Shown here piece by piece: positions 15,737-22,786 of a DNA stretch of 28,202 bases. The stretch covers positions 1-28,202 of the forward strand of contig CABUKW010000021.1 in assembly GCA_902492275.1 (NCBI GenBank), read 5' to 3'. This DNA is from an uncultured Peptococcaceae bacterium. GTDB lineage: Bacteria > Bacillota > Peptococcia > Peptococcales > Peptococcaceae. A model generated the notes under the pieces. It had not been told where the DNA came from. It ran no database searches and saw only the letters and a program-made list of their open reading frames with translations. The position numbers and the translations under genes are program-made. Position 1 is the first letter of the stretch. The number at the start of each line of letters is the position of its first letter.

Positions 15737-16924
15737 TTAAATCATAAACTGTTTTTTACCGCTGCACAAATCTTTCCAAACCGGCGACATATCCCGCAGA
15801 TGGGCTACAATTTTCGGGATTTCAGCCAGCATATACTCCACTTCTTCTGCAGTATTCCATTCACACAGGCTCAGCCGCAGTGAACCATGGGCAATCTCGT
15901 GGGGCCGCCCAATGGACAGCAGCACATGGCTAGGGTCCAGCGAACCTGACGTGCAAGCCGAACCGGAGGAGGCGCAAATGCCTTTATCATCCAGCATCAG
16001 CAACAGGCTTTCCCCTTCGATGCCTTCAAAACAGAAGTTGACGTTTCCCGGCAGACGATGTTCCCGGTCGCCATTCAAGGCGGCGTGAGGAATCTGCAGC
16101 AGTCCCTCAATCAGTTTATCCCGCAAAGCCGCCGTTTTAGCTGCGTTTTCGTCAAGATGGTCATTGGCTTCTTTTAAGGCTGCAGCCATGGCCATAACAC
16201 CGGGAATATTTTCGGTACCGGCCCGTTTGCCTTGCTCCTGTGCGCCGCCTTCAATCAAATTATGCAATACTACGCCGCGACGGGCATATAACACGCCTAC
16301 GCCCTTGGGCCCGTGAAATTTGTGGGCCGAAAGAGACAGCATATCAATATTTTGTTCCTTGACATTGATATGCAGATGGCCTGCCGCCTGCACCGCGTCG
16401 GTATGGAACAGCACGCCTTTTTCCTTGCATACTGCGCCAATCTCAGCGATAGGCTGAATGCTGCCAATTTCGTTATTGGCATACATAATGGTCACTAGGC
16501 AAGTATCCTCCCGTATAGTCGCAGCCACCTGCTCCGGCGTTACCATGCCGTTTTGATGAACGTCCAGCAGGGTAACGTCAAAGCCCTGCTGCTCCAATTT
16601 TTTTAACGTGTGCAGCACTGCATGATGCTCAAAGGCAGTCGAAATAATATGCTTTTTTCCTTTTTTAGCGCCAAACAGCGCGGCGGATACAATGGCCTGA
16701 TTATCGGCTTCGCTGCCGCCGGAGGTAAAATAGATTTCTTTGGGCTGACAACCCAGCACCTCTGCCACCGTTTCTCTGGCCTGCTGCAGTCCTTCGTTGG
16801 CTCTCTGCCCTACCGAATGCAAACTGGAAGGATTGCCAAAGTAGGTTTCCATATAAGGCAGCATTGCCTCTATTGCGGTGCGGCTCATCTTGGTAGTGGC
16901 CGCATTATCTGCATATACTTGCAT
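15737..16924 (-). CDS. iscS: cysteine desulfurase IscS/NifS
   Basis: A 395-residue PLP enzyme converting cysteine to alanine and enzyme-bound persulfide for Fe-S assembly. The N-terminus YADNAATTKM, PLP lysine Lys202 in LSAHKFHGPKG, the RAGTENIPG loop and active-site Cys324 in SSGSACTSGSLDPSH are present. I chose ATG 16924 (AAGGAG 12 bases upstream), which gives the standard N-terminus; a 10-residue extension to 16954 is not family-like. It lies between metY and iscU. Placement behind metY ties persulfide production to cysteine supply. Confidence 0.95.
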   Translation of the reverse strand: MQVYADNAATTKMSRTAIEAMLPYMETYFGNPSSLHSVGQRANEGLQQARETVAEVLGCQPKEIYFTSGGSEADNQAIVSAALFGAKKGKKHIISTAFEHHAVLHTLKKLEQQGFDVTLLDVHQNGMVTPEQVAATIREDTCLVTIMYANNEIGSIQPIAEIGAVCKEKGVLFHTDAVQAAGHLHINVKEQNIDMLSLSAHKFHGPKGVGVLYARRGVVLHNLIEGGAQEQGKRAGTENIPGVMAMAAALKEANDHLDENAAKTAALRDKLIEGLLQIPHAALNGDREHRLPGNVNFCFEGIEGESLLLMLDDKGICASSGSACTSGSLDPSHVLLSIGRPHEIAHGSLRLSLCEWNTAEEVEYMLAEIPKIVAHLRDMSPVWKDLCSGKKQFMI

Positions 16925-16998
16925 GATGTTCTCGCTCTCCTTTTCCAAACACAATTTTTATTATCCTGTCTATCGGCACAAACCGATAAGCACATTTG

Positions 16999-18294
16999 TT
17001 ATTTTGCTGCAACAGCGGCAAAGCCATGCTCTAAATCGGCCATAATGTCATCAATATGCTCCGTACCGATGGACAATCGAATAGTAGCCGGCGAAATGCC
17101 GCAAGCCTCTAAATCTGCTTCTGACAACTGCGAATGGGTCGTCGAAGCTGGATGAATGACCAGCGATTTCACATCGGCAACATTGGCCAATAATGAAAAT
17201 AATTCCAAGGACTCAGTGAATTTCTTAGCCGCCTCTGCGCCCCCTTTGATTTCAAAGGTAAAAATAGAACCTGCGCCATTGGGGAAATACTGGGTATACA
17301 ATTCCTTCTGCCGTCCGTCGGAAAGCACCGGATGATGCACACACTGCACCTGCGGATGATTCTTCAAAAAGTCCACTACTTTCAGCGCATTTTCCACATG
17401 CCGTTCTACCCGCAGCGATAAAGTTTCCAACCCCTGCAACAATAAAAACGAGTGGAACGGTGAAATGCAAGCGCCTAAATCCCGCATTAAGGTGCAGCGG
17501 ATTTTGGTCACAAAAGCAGCCTCTCCACAGGCGTCGGCAAACACGATGCCATGATAGGAAGGATTGGGCTGCGATAAACCTGGAAATTTATCGTTCTGCT
17601 TCCAGTCAAATTTGCCGCCGTCAATAATCACGCCGCCCATCACGGTGCCGTGACCGCCAATAAACTTGGTGGCCGAATGAACTACAATGTCTGCGCCATA
17701 TTCGATAGGCCGCAGCAGATAAGGCGTGGCAAAGGTATTGTCAATCACCAGCGGAATGCCGTGCTCATGGGCAACTGCCGCAATAGCGGCAATATCAATG
17801 ACATCCGCATTGGGATTACCCAGGCTTTCAGCATAAAGCAGCTTCGTATTGGGCTGAATGGCCGCCGCAAAGTTGGCAGGCTCGGAAGGGTCCACAAAGG
17901 TGGTGGTAATGCCCTGTTCCGGCAACGTGTTAGCAAACAGATTATGGGTGCCGCCATATAAATTAGTGGAGGACACCACATGGTCGCCCGCCGTTGCAAT
18001 ATTTTGTATCGCATAAGCGATAGCCGCCGAACCGGACGCTGTCGCCAAAGCCGCTACGCCGCCTTCTAAGGCCGCAATGCGCTTCTCAAACACATCGGAG
18101 GTTGGATTCATCAGCCGGGTATAGATATTGCCGTCTTCTGTTAAAGCAAACCGATTGGCCGCTTGCGCCGAATCGTGAAATACATAAGAAGTTGTGGCAT
18201 AAATAGGCACTGCGCGGGCGTCGGTAGTTGGATCGGCCTGCTCCTGTCCTACATGAATTTGCATCGTTTCAAATTTGTATGGTTGTCGTGTCAC
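16999..18294 (-). CDS. metY: O-acetylhomoserine sulfhydrylase / O-acetyl-L-homoserine aminocarboxypropyltransferase
   Basis: A 431-residue PLP enzyme of the Cys/Met metabolism family that makes homocysteine from O-acetylhomoserine and sulfide. Family features are the N-terminal FETMQIHVGQEQADPTTDARAVPIYATTSYVF, the Tyr/Arg of NIYTRLMNPT, PLP lysine Lys210 in HSATKFIGGHG and the C-terminal SLVIHPASTTHSQL. The length of about 430 residues and the insertion after GGKFDW fit MetY rather than shorter MetB/MetC. The start is GTG 18294 with GGGG about 11 bases upstream; ATG at codon 11 would cut into the conserved N-terminus. It has its own promoter at 18378-18406. Confidence 0.93.
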   Translation of the reverse strand: MTRQPYKFETMQIHVGQEQADPTTDARAVPIYATTSYVFHDSAQAANRFALTEDGNIYTRLMNPTSDVFEKRIAALEGGVAALATASGSAAIAYAIQNIATAGDHVVSSTNLYGGTHNLFANTLPEQGITTTFVDPSEPANFAAAIQPNTKLLYAESLGNPNADVIDIAAIAAVAHEHGIPLVIDNTFATPYLLRPIEYGADIVVHSATKFIGGHGTVMGGVIIDGGKFDWKQNDKFPGLSQPNPSYHGIVFADACGEAAFVTKIRCTLMRDLGACISPFHSFLLLQGLETLSLRVERHVENALKVVDFLKNHPQVQCVHHPVLSDGRQKELYTQYFPNGAGSIFTFEIKGGAEAAKKFTESLELFSLLANVADVKSLVIHPASTTHSQLSEADLEACGISPATIRLSIGTEHIDDIMADLEHGFAAVAAK

Positions 18295-18363
18295 GTTTTA
18301 TCGTCCCCTTTTTTATAAAAATCATGCCGCTGTCAGACAAACATTCTCATTTCCTACTCAATT

Positions 18364-18406
18364 ACTATGTTTATCATATGGTACGCCTTTTTACATACTT
18401 TGTCAA
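18364..18406 (-). promoter_or_regulatory. metY-iscSU promoter with IscR-box-like motif at the start site
   Basis: On the minus strand TTGACA (18401-18406) is a perfect -35, followed after 17 bases by TACCAT (18378-18383). Directly downstream, 18364-18375 reads GATAAACATAGT on the minus strand. The same 12 bases occur in inverted orientation inside the iscR promoter (18919-18930), which suggests a shared operator. Confidence 0.7.
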
Positions 18407-18429
18407 TAGGTTTATTGAGAAAAAATAAT

Positions 18430-18454
18430 GGAGCCAGCCCAATCGTCCAGCTCC
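18430..18454. terminator. terminator after iscR
   Basis: GGAGC pairs with GCTCC around a 15-base loop. On the minus strand it is followed by ATTATTTTTT, 14 bases after the iscR stop. On the plus strand it is followed by CTTTTT. The short stem makes this a moderate call. Confidence 0.5.
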
Positions 18455-18467
18455 CTTTTTCGTTCGC

Positions 18468-18899
18468 TTAAATAACATAATGATTGCCGTCTGCGGTTTC
18501 CTGTAATAAATCGGCCAGCGTTATGTCCTCAAAAAATTCATTGACCAACACATCTAATTTGGTCCACATAGGCAGTGTTTTGCAAGTTGCCGCCCGATTA
18601 CAAAGATTTTTTTCTCCTTCCAGACAAGCCACCGGCGCCAGCGGCCCTTCCGTTAATTTTAAAATACTGCCCACCGTATAGCTTTCCGGCTCTCTGGCCA
18701 ACCGATACCCGCCGCCCCGTCCCCGCAAAGCCTGCACAAACCCAGCCCGACTTAAAACGGCGATGATGCTTTCCAAATATTTTTCCGAAATTTCCTGCCG
18801 CTTGGCAATATCCATCAAAACAATATAACCTTCGTCCCTGCGTTCCGCCAAATCCAGCATCACGCGCAAAGCATAACGGCCTTTTGTTGAAATCAGCAT
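18468..18899 (-). CDS. iscR: Rrf2-family regulator, IscR-like, with three cluster-ligand cysteines
   Basis: A 143-residue dimeric winged-helix repressor. The N-terminus STKGRYALRVMLDLAE, the recognition region ISEKYLESIIAVLSRAGFV and the wing RGRGGGYRLARE are diagnostic of Rrf2. Cys92, Cys100 and Cys106 form a C-x7-C-x5-C array where E. coli IscR has its [2Fe-2S] ligands (92, 98, 104). This supports an Fe-S-sensing IscR rather than a cluster-free CymR. The start is ATG 18899 behind AGGAGG at seven bases. The gene probably represses itself (dyad in its promoter) and the metY-iscS-iscU unit. Confidence 0.9.
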   Translation of the reverse strand: MLISTKGRYALRVMLDLAERRDEGYIVLMDIAKRQEISEKYLESIIAVLSRAGFVQALRGRGGGYRLAREPESYTVGSILKLTEGPLAPVACLEGEKNLCNRAATCKTLPMWTKLDVLVNEFFEDITLADLLQETADGNHYVI

Positions 18900-18917
18900 A
18901 AAATTCCCTCCTCTATC

Positions 18918-18956
18918 GGATAAACATAGTTTAGCACAATGTTTACCGCAATGCAA
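18918..18956 (-). promoter_or_regulatory. iscR: iscR promoter with overlapping dyad operator
   Basis: On the minus strand TTGCAT (18951-18956) and TAAACT (18928-18933) are 17 bases apart. An inverted repeat, GGTAAACAT (18939-18947) and ATGTTTATCC (18918-18927), brackets the -10 element. The right arm contains the 12-nt motif shared with the metY promoter. This is the expected geometry for autorepression. Confidence 0.7.
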
Positions 18957-18985
18957 GAACGCGCCCGCGCAACCTATACCGGCTA

Positions 18986-19027
18986 CAACAAAAGGAGCAG
19001 CGATTACCCTACAGCAATCACTGCTCC
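18986..19027 (-). terminator. terminator of the SASP gene
   Basis: GGAGCAG pairs with CTGCTCC, extended past one mismatch by GATT with AATC (18994-19005 with 19016-19027). It is followed on the minus strand by TTTTGTTGT. Confidence 0.85.
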
Positions 19028-19061
19028 CTGCTCAACTCTGTTCAGTTGTTGTCAGCAATGG

Positions 19062-19298
19062 TTATTTGCTCATACCCATTGTCATAGAAGCACCGGTAGA
19101 TGGCATGTTCTGTTCTGCATACTGAATCATTTTTTTCACCATGTAGCCACCTACGTAGCCGTTTTCACGGGAAGATAACTGACCTTTGTCAACTGTCTGA
19201 TAGTTGTTGATTCCTAATTCATTGGCAACTTCGTATTTGAAGTTGTTCAGAAAGTTGCTTGCGTTTGGTGCAGCTGGTTCATTAGAAGTTCTGGACAT
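19062..19298 (-). CDS. alpha/beta-type small acid-soluble spore protein (SASP)
   Basis: A 78-residue DNA-coating protein of the forespore. The two conserved blocks are present: FKYEVANELGIN, whose E-V-A is the usual germination-protease cleavage context, and LSSRENGYVGGYMVKKMIQ. A Met/Ser/Thr-rich tail follows. The start is ATG 19298, with AAGGGGGTG six bases upstream; the in-frame GTG at 19307 is part of that ribosome site. The promoter at 19329-19357 fits sigma-G. Its presence marks the organism as an endospore former. Confidence 0.93.
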   Translation of the reverse strand: MSRTSNEPAAPNASNFLNNFKYEVANELGINNYQTVDKGQLSSRENGYVGGYMVKKMIQYAEQNMPSTGASMTMGMSK

Positions 19299-19328
19299 CT
19301 CGTTCACCCCCTTTCAGGTTTGTAATTC

Positions 19329-19357
19329 TATTTTGTTCGGTTTTGTCGGTTTTATGC
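19329..19357 (-). promoter_or_regulatory. sigma-G-like forespore promoter of the SASP gene
   Basis: On the minus strand GCATA (19353-19357), a 17-base spacer and CAAAATA (19329-19335) match the forespore pattern (GHATR, about 18 bases, CATAATA-like) at all but one -10 base. The transcript would begin about 25 bases before ATG 19298. Confidence 0.6.
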
Positions 19358-19364
19358 AATCCAA

Positions 19365-19529
19365 TTACTGGTTTTTTCTGCTGCAGTTATCCAGACGCAG
19401 GTCGCTTTTCATATCACTTTTCAGACCTCTGCTGTCCTTGCTGCAGTTGTCCAGACAGTTATCCACGCTGTTTTGTGTTTTACTGTCCGCTTTTTGTTTG
19501 AAAGATGGCTGTTCATTGCGAGTTTTCAT
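19365..19529 (-). CDS. 54-residue small protein with repeated Asp-Asn-Cys motif, candidate new spore protein
   Basis: A short gene starting at ATG 19529, directly behind a near-perfect AGGAGGTGA ribosome site, and ending with TAA at 19365-19367. The 54-residue product is hydrophilic and rich in Lys, Asp, Ser and Asn. It has no hydrophobic segment and has three cysteines, each preceded by Asp-Asn (VDNCLDNCSKD and later LRLDNCS). I do not recognise a family. It lies 66 bases upstream of the SASP start on the same strand and has its own sigma-G-like promoter, so a forespore-expressed small spore protein is the leading idea. Cysteines are unusual for SASPs; disulfide or metal binding is possible. 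The translational signals make it a convincing gene despite its size. Confidence 0.72.
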   Translation of the reverse strand: MKTRNEQPSFKQKADSKTQNSVDNCLDNCSKDSRGLKSDMKSDLRLDNCSRKNQ

Positions 19530-19551
19530 CTCAACTCACCTCCTCGAAACC

Positions 19552-19581
19552 TATTGTGGCTCTTTTCGCAGGTCTGCATAC
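19552..19581 (-). promoter_or_regulatory. sigma-G-like promoter of the 54-residue gene
   Basis: On the minus strand GTATG (19577-19581) and CACAATA (19552-19558) are 18 bases apart and match the sigma-G pattern with one deviation in the -10. The predicted leader is about 20 bases, as for the SASP gene downstream. Confidence 0.5.
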
Positions 19582-19654
19582 CAGGAAATATTAAACAAAA
19601 TTTTTGCAATCGCTTATGCCGATCCATTTGCGTTCCATCCTCATCTTGTCCCAA

Positions 19655-19692
19655 TAAAAAAGCCCTATGCGCTCAAAAAACGCATAAGGCTT
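19655..19692 (-). terminator. terminator of the TSUP permease gene
   Basis: On the minus strand AAGCCTTATGCG pairs with CGCATAGGGCTT (one mismatch, nine-base loop) and is followed by TTTTTATTGG. It lies 28 bases after the stop at 19720. Confidence 0.85.
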
Positions 19693-19719
19693 AACCGATA
19701 AGATCACTATTTTTATTGT

Positions 19720-20478
19720 TCAGGCGCCCAGCACAATTTTTACAATCAGTCCGGCTACAATCACCAGCATCAACGGCCGAATCAATTTTTCGCCGTTTTT
19801 AATTGCCAACCCGGCGCCTACATAATTGCCCAGCATATTGCAAATCGTAGCTGGAATGGCAATCTGATAGACGATATTGCCCGTTGCCAAATAGCCCGCC
19901 AATGCCATATAATTGGACGCCATAATAACCGTTTTACTGTTGGCAGACGCCACCCGCAAATCATAATGGAGCAGCAAGGAAAAAATCATAATGGCAATGG
20001 TGCCGCCGCCAGGACCAAACAAACCGTCATAGGTACCCAATAACAAACCAGCTACAATCACCAGCGCAATATTCTTGCCGTTCACCGCCTGCTTGAGGAT
20101 ACTGCCTTGTCCCTTCTTTTTGGGAAGCAACATCATAATGGCCGCCACAGGCAGCATCACCAGCACAATATTGCGCACAACAGCTTCCTCCAAATATAAT
20201 ACCAACTGGGTGGCGATGGCGGAAGCCACCATCGCAGCCACAGCGGTTAGCGCCGCAAATTTTCCGTCCAGCACGCCGTTTTTGCCAAAACGCAGCACCG
20301 CCATGGTACTGCCCAAACTGCATTGCAGCTTGCCGCAGCCATAAGCCATGTGTACCGGCATACCGGTCATCAGATAAGTCGGCAGCGCAATCAAACCGCC
20401 GCCTCCGGCAATGGCATCAATCACACCGGCAATAAATAACAACGGACAAACATAAAGCAAATCGCCCAACCATTCCAC
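19720..20478 (-). CDS. TSUP family permease (TauE/SafE, sulfite/sulfonate exporter-like)
   Basis: A 252-residue inner-membrane protein with about seven or eight helices in two halves. The paired TSUP signatures are FIAGVIDAIAGGGGLIALPTYL near the N-terminus and GLLLGTYDGLFGPGGGTIAIM in the second half. The start is GTG 20478, with AGGAG 11 bases upstream; earlier in-frame codons encode the ribosome site itself. Family members move sulfite, sulfonates or small organosulfur anions. No transport substrate can be read here, although the metY/iscS genes nearby involve sulfur. It is monocistronic, from the promoter at 20526-20554 to the terminator at 19655. Confidence 0.9.
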   Translation of the reverse strand: MEWLGDLLYVCPLLFIAGVIDAIAGGGGLIALPTYLMTGMPVHMAYGCGKLQCSLGSTMAVLRFGKNGVLDGKFAALTAVAAMVASAIATQLVLYLEEAVVRNIVLVMLPVAAIMMLLPKKKGQGSILKQAVNGKNIALVIVAGLLLGTYDGLFGPGGGTIAIMIFSLLLHYDLRVASANSKTVIMASNYMALAGYLATGNIVYQIAIPATICNMLGNYVGAGLAIKNGEKLIRPLMLVIVAGLIVKIVLGA

Positions 20479-20525
20479 AGCCCTTTTCTCTCCTCTGTAC
20501 AAACATTTACAACGAAACCCTTTTT

Positions 20526-20554
20526 ATTATACCCGCTGTTTGGGCAGAAATCAA
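20526..20554 (-). promoter_or_regulatory. sigma-A promoter of the TSUP permease
   Basis: On the minus strand TTGATT (20549-20554), a 17-base spacer and a perfect TATAAT (20526-20531). The leader is about 40 bases. Confidence 0.8.
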
Positions 20555-20593
20555 CCATTGTACCCGTAGCCTTGTGAACAACCCACCTTCGCC

Positions 20594-20630
20594 CATAAAA
20601 AAATTCCACCTGCCAAAAGCAACGTGGAAT
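20594..20630 (-). terminator. terminator of the rlmN fragment
   Basis: ATTCCAC with GTGGAAT (20603-20609 with 20624-20630), followed on the minus strand by TTTTTTTATGG. It is the diverged counterpart of the rlmN terminator at 26255-26282 and today insulates the TSUP promoter from upstream transcription. Confidence 0.75.
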
Positions 20631-20642
20631 CCCATGCTTCTT

Positions 20643-20811
20643 TTATTCTCCCCGCAGCACCTTGCCCCGCAGTTGATCGCAGGCGCCGTCGATATCGACG
20701 CCCTTTTCCTCCCGCACGCTGGCCTTTAATCCAGCCTGCTGCAGCGCCTGCACAAAGGCTGCCACCTGCTTTTTGCTGGGACGGCTGAATTGGGCCGTAT
20801 TGGCTACCGGA
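20643..20811 (-). pseudogene. rlmN 3' fragment (C-terminal 55 codons)
   Basis: A minus-strand frame that reproduces the C-terminus of the intact RlmN, from PVANTAQFSRPSKKQ through EKGVDIDGAC to a TAA at 20643. It includes the cysteine that becomes methyl-cysteine in RlmN catalysis. Differences from the intact copy include Gly to Asp after that Cys and Gln to Glu at the last residue. There is no start or radical-SAM part; the upstream side is joined to a probable transposase remnant. This is a relic of gene-end duplication or of element integration at rlmN. Confidence 0.9.
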
Positions 20812-20935
20812 AAGAAACTGCAAATATGCTTACAGAAAGCACACTACTGGCATGGCGAAGAATATAAATAAGCTCCATCACAAGATTTATAAGGACAGAA
20901 CGGAAACACACTTGCTTTCTCTGAGAAGTGCCTGA
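20812..20935 (+). pseudogene. probable IS1182-type transposase C-terminal remnant
   Basis: A plus-strand frame reading into TGA at 20933-20935 ends in a peptide starting AKNINKLHHKIYKDR and continuing TETHLLSLRSA. This resembles, from memory, the typical end of IS1182-family transposases (helix N-I-N-K-L-H-x-K-I followed by a short basic/leucine tail). The frame is open back to the junction with the rlmN fragment at 20811 and has no start or catalytic DDE part. The call is tentative. Confidence 0.42.
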
Positions 20936-21236
20936 GTTTTCAATTCTCAAAGATCTCTTTCGAGCCATGAAAGCCGGTTTATTAAAGTTCGCTTTTTATA
21001 AATGATTCAAAGTATTTTCTTTGAATGTAATGATAGAAACGGTAAAAATGGGACTATCGCTTCACGAGTTTTCATTCATTAATGCGACAATCCCATTTAT
21101 TTGTCTCTTTCCGTCAACGGTATTAATTCCAAAAGTGGAGTAATACCTTGCTAATACCACGATCTCATTTTACTTCAAAAACTCTTCTATCTGTAATCTT
21201 AATCTCTCCATAGTACTGTTATATATAACTGACAGC
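20936..21236. other. non-coding stretch with several hairpins, probable mobile-element debris
   Basis: There is no credible gene in these 300 bases. A 9-bp perfect hairpin (ATTCAAAG...CTTTGAAT) is at about 21003-21025. A long imperfect inverted repeat (AAATGGGACTATCGC at 21046-21060 with GCGACAATCCCATTT at 21084-21098, 13 of 15 pairs) follows, as often found after or at the ends of insertion sequences. A further hairpin (GGTATTA/TAATACC, 21119-21147) lies downstream of the DASS stop without a T run. Confidence 0.5.
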
Positions 21237-22709
21237 TTAAAACATTTTAAACATAATGGGTAAAGATACCACTGTGAGCAAGTATCCACACATAGCAGCA
21301 ATAAAACCCCACATCATAGCATGTTTGGTCGAAATCCACTCCTTATTACCATGAAAAATTGCTGATGGAACACATCCTGCCGGACTCATCATAGCGATAG
21401 AACAACAGTTAATTAATGCAACAGTTAAAGCTGCTGAATTTACGCCAGAAATGTTTATAGTAAAAGTGTACGCAATTGGAATAAAAATCATTCCCAGAAC
21501 TAGATTATTACAGAAACTAGTAATAAGCGCTGGCAACAAAGTAACCAAAATCAAAAATACGATGGTACTTCTGCCGCCCAAGATTGGCTGCATTAAAGCA
21601 TTCAAAGCACCAGCAATGCCAGTATTAGCATCACCCATAGCAACAGAAATTAATTTTACCGCTGCAACTACAAATAAAATACTCCATACCTCGCCCTCTT
21701 TTACCGCATCTTGCAGCTTTGGTGCCCCATTAAAATTACAGAGCGCTATCAACGCTACCATCAAAGCCGGTACACCAGTTGTCCCTAAAGTCATAAATAA
21801 CTGTGTAGAAGCCCATTCGGCTGGCAGGAAACTAGGCCATAGATACAAAATAATAAATACAACAAACAACACTGCCATTAGTTTTTGATACATCGTCCAT
21901 GACTCATCTAAATCATTCTCTATATAACCCATATTAGTAAGTGCAGAAACATCAAAATGAAAAACAAACCGTCCAATCAAAATATATAGTAACAGTGCCA
22001 AAGAATTAAATACCCATTCATAAATAGTAAAAGCCATCGCATTCACAGTCATACCAGAAATCCCTTCATAAGCACTCATAAAGGATACTACAGGACCACT
22101 AAACGGAAATGACTGAGCACATAGAATACCAGTAAAAGCAACACCTGCAACCATAAATTGTGTATAACCACCCTTTTTCATTCCACATTTTTTCCAAATA
22201 TCATATAAAATTTCCCACATGATCAGCATACCTGGAATAGAAATAAATGTCCCCAATACCAGAGATGCCCAAAGAAAAGCATAGGAAAACAACCACGGAC
22301 GTCCCCTTACCACTTTTAAGTTGATAATTGCGTAAACCATTCTGTTTGTTAGACCAGTTTGTGTAAAATAATAGAGTAAAATGAACACAAAGAATAGCAT
22401 CAAAAAATTGCTGCTGCCAAAGCTACCAGTAAATGCATCTGTTAAAGACATATAACCAGTAAAACTTACAGCAACGATCCCAAGGACACTAGGCCATACA
22501 TTATCACAGAAAGTCCAACCCCAAAGCAATCCTAAAAAGACACCTAAAATTCCCATCCCTTCCGGCGTAATAGTCGATATTGGCGGAATATATTTAAATA
22601 AAAACATAAAAGCCAATACAATCAACCCATGAAGCCAAGATATGGGATTATTTTTTGATAATGGAATTTGACGTCCACCTTTTAAAAGACCCTTCATTCT
22701 TTCTGGCAT
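21237..22709 (-). CDS. DASS/SLC13-type anion transporter of the reductase cassette
   Basis: A 490-residue membrane protein with about 11-12 helices. Family turns are ITSFCNNLVLGM near residue 400 and MSPAGCVPSAIFHGN near 445. The N-terminal TPEGMGILGVFLGLLWGWTF matches the other two DASS proteins here. The start is ATG 22709, with AAGGGGG seven bases upstream. It is second in the operon after the flavin reductase, from which it is separated by a 17-bp hairpin. It is most simply the importer for the reductase substrate, predicted to be an organic anion. The base composition is AT-richer than the flanking rlmN and metY genes. Confidence 0.88.
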   Translation of the reverse strand: MPERMKGLLKGGRQIPLSKNNPISWLHGLIVLAFMFLFKYIPPISTITPEGMGILGVFLGLLWGWTFCDNVWPSVLGIVAVSFTGYMSLTDAFTGSFGSSNFLMLFFVFILLYYFTQTGLTNRMVYAIINLKVVRGRPWLFSYAFLWASLVLGTFISIPGMLIMWEILYDIWKKCGMKKGGYTQFMVAGVAFTGILCAQSFPFSGPVVSFMSAYEGISGMTVNAMAFTIYEWVFNSLALLLYILIGRFVFHFDVSALTNMGYIENDLDESWTMYQKLMAVLFVVFIILYLWPSFLPAEWASTQLFMTLGTTGVPALMVALIALCNFNGAPKLQDAVKEGEVWSILFVVAAVKLISVAMGDANTGIAGALNALMQPILGGRSTIVFLILVTLLPALITSFCNNLVLGMIFIPIAYTFTINISGVNSAALTVALINCCSIAMMSPAGCVPSAIFHGNKEWISTKHAMMWGFIAAMCGYLLTVVSLPIMFKMF

Positions 22710-22730
22710 TTAAATACCCCCTTAAAACAA

Positions 22731-22772
22731 GTTATATACGATAGGAGTAACACACCTCCTATCGTATATAAC
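22731..22772 (-). other. perfect 17-bp intercistronic hairpin
   Basis: GTTATATACGATAGGAG (22731-22747) and its exact complement at 22756-22772 enclose an eight-base loop, between the reductase stop (22787) and the transporter ribosome site. The following minus-strand sequence, TTGTTTTAAG, is a poor U tract. A processing/stability element or leaky terminator that sets transporter below reductase is more likely than a full stop. Confidence 0.85.
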
Positions 22773-22786
22773 TTTCATTTTAATAA

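Larger units (their letters stand above)
20593..20811. repeat. 219-bp direct repeat, copy A (rlmN 3' end plus terminator)
   Basis: This block aligns without net gaps to 26245-26463. The last 67 bases (20745-20811) are identical. The coding part differs at about nine of 169 positions by my manual count, and the terminator loop is more diverged. Homology stops abruptly after 20811, where the other copy continues into rlmN. Confidence 0.92.

Noticed and set aside
18295..18377. Possible SAM or T-box riboswitch before metY
   Set aside because: The leader is only about 75 bases and lacks the conserved cores of either class.
20551..20823. 90-residue minus-strand ORF across the rlmN fragment
   Set aside because: It is in a different frame from the recognisable RlmN C-terminus; the in-frame fragment explains the sequence.
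21119..21147. Hairpin GGTATTA/TAATACC as terminator of the cassette transporter
   Set aside because: No T run follows on the minus strand and the stem contains a bulge; noted only as a hairpin.
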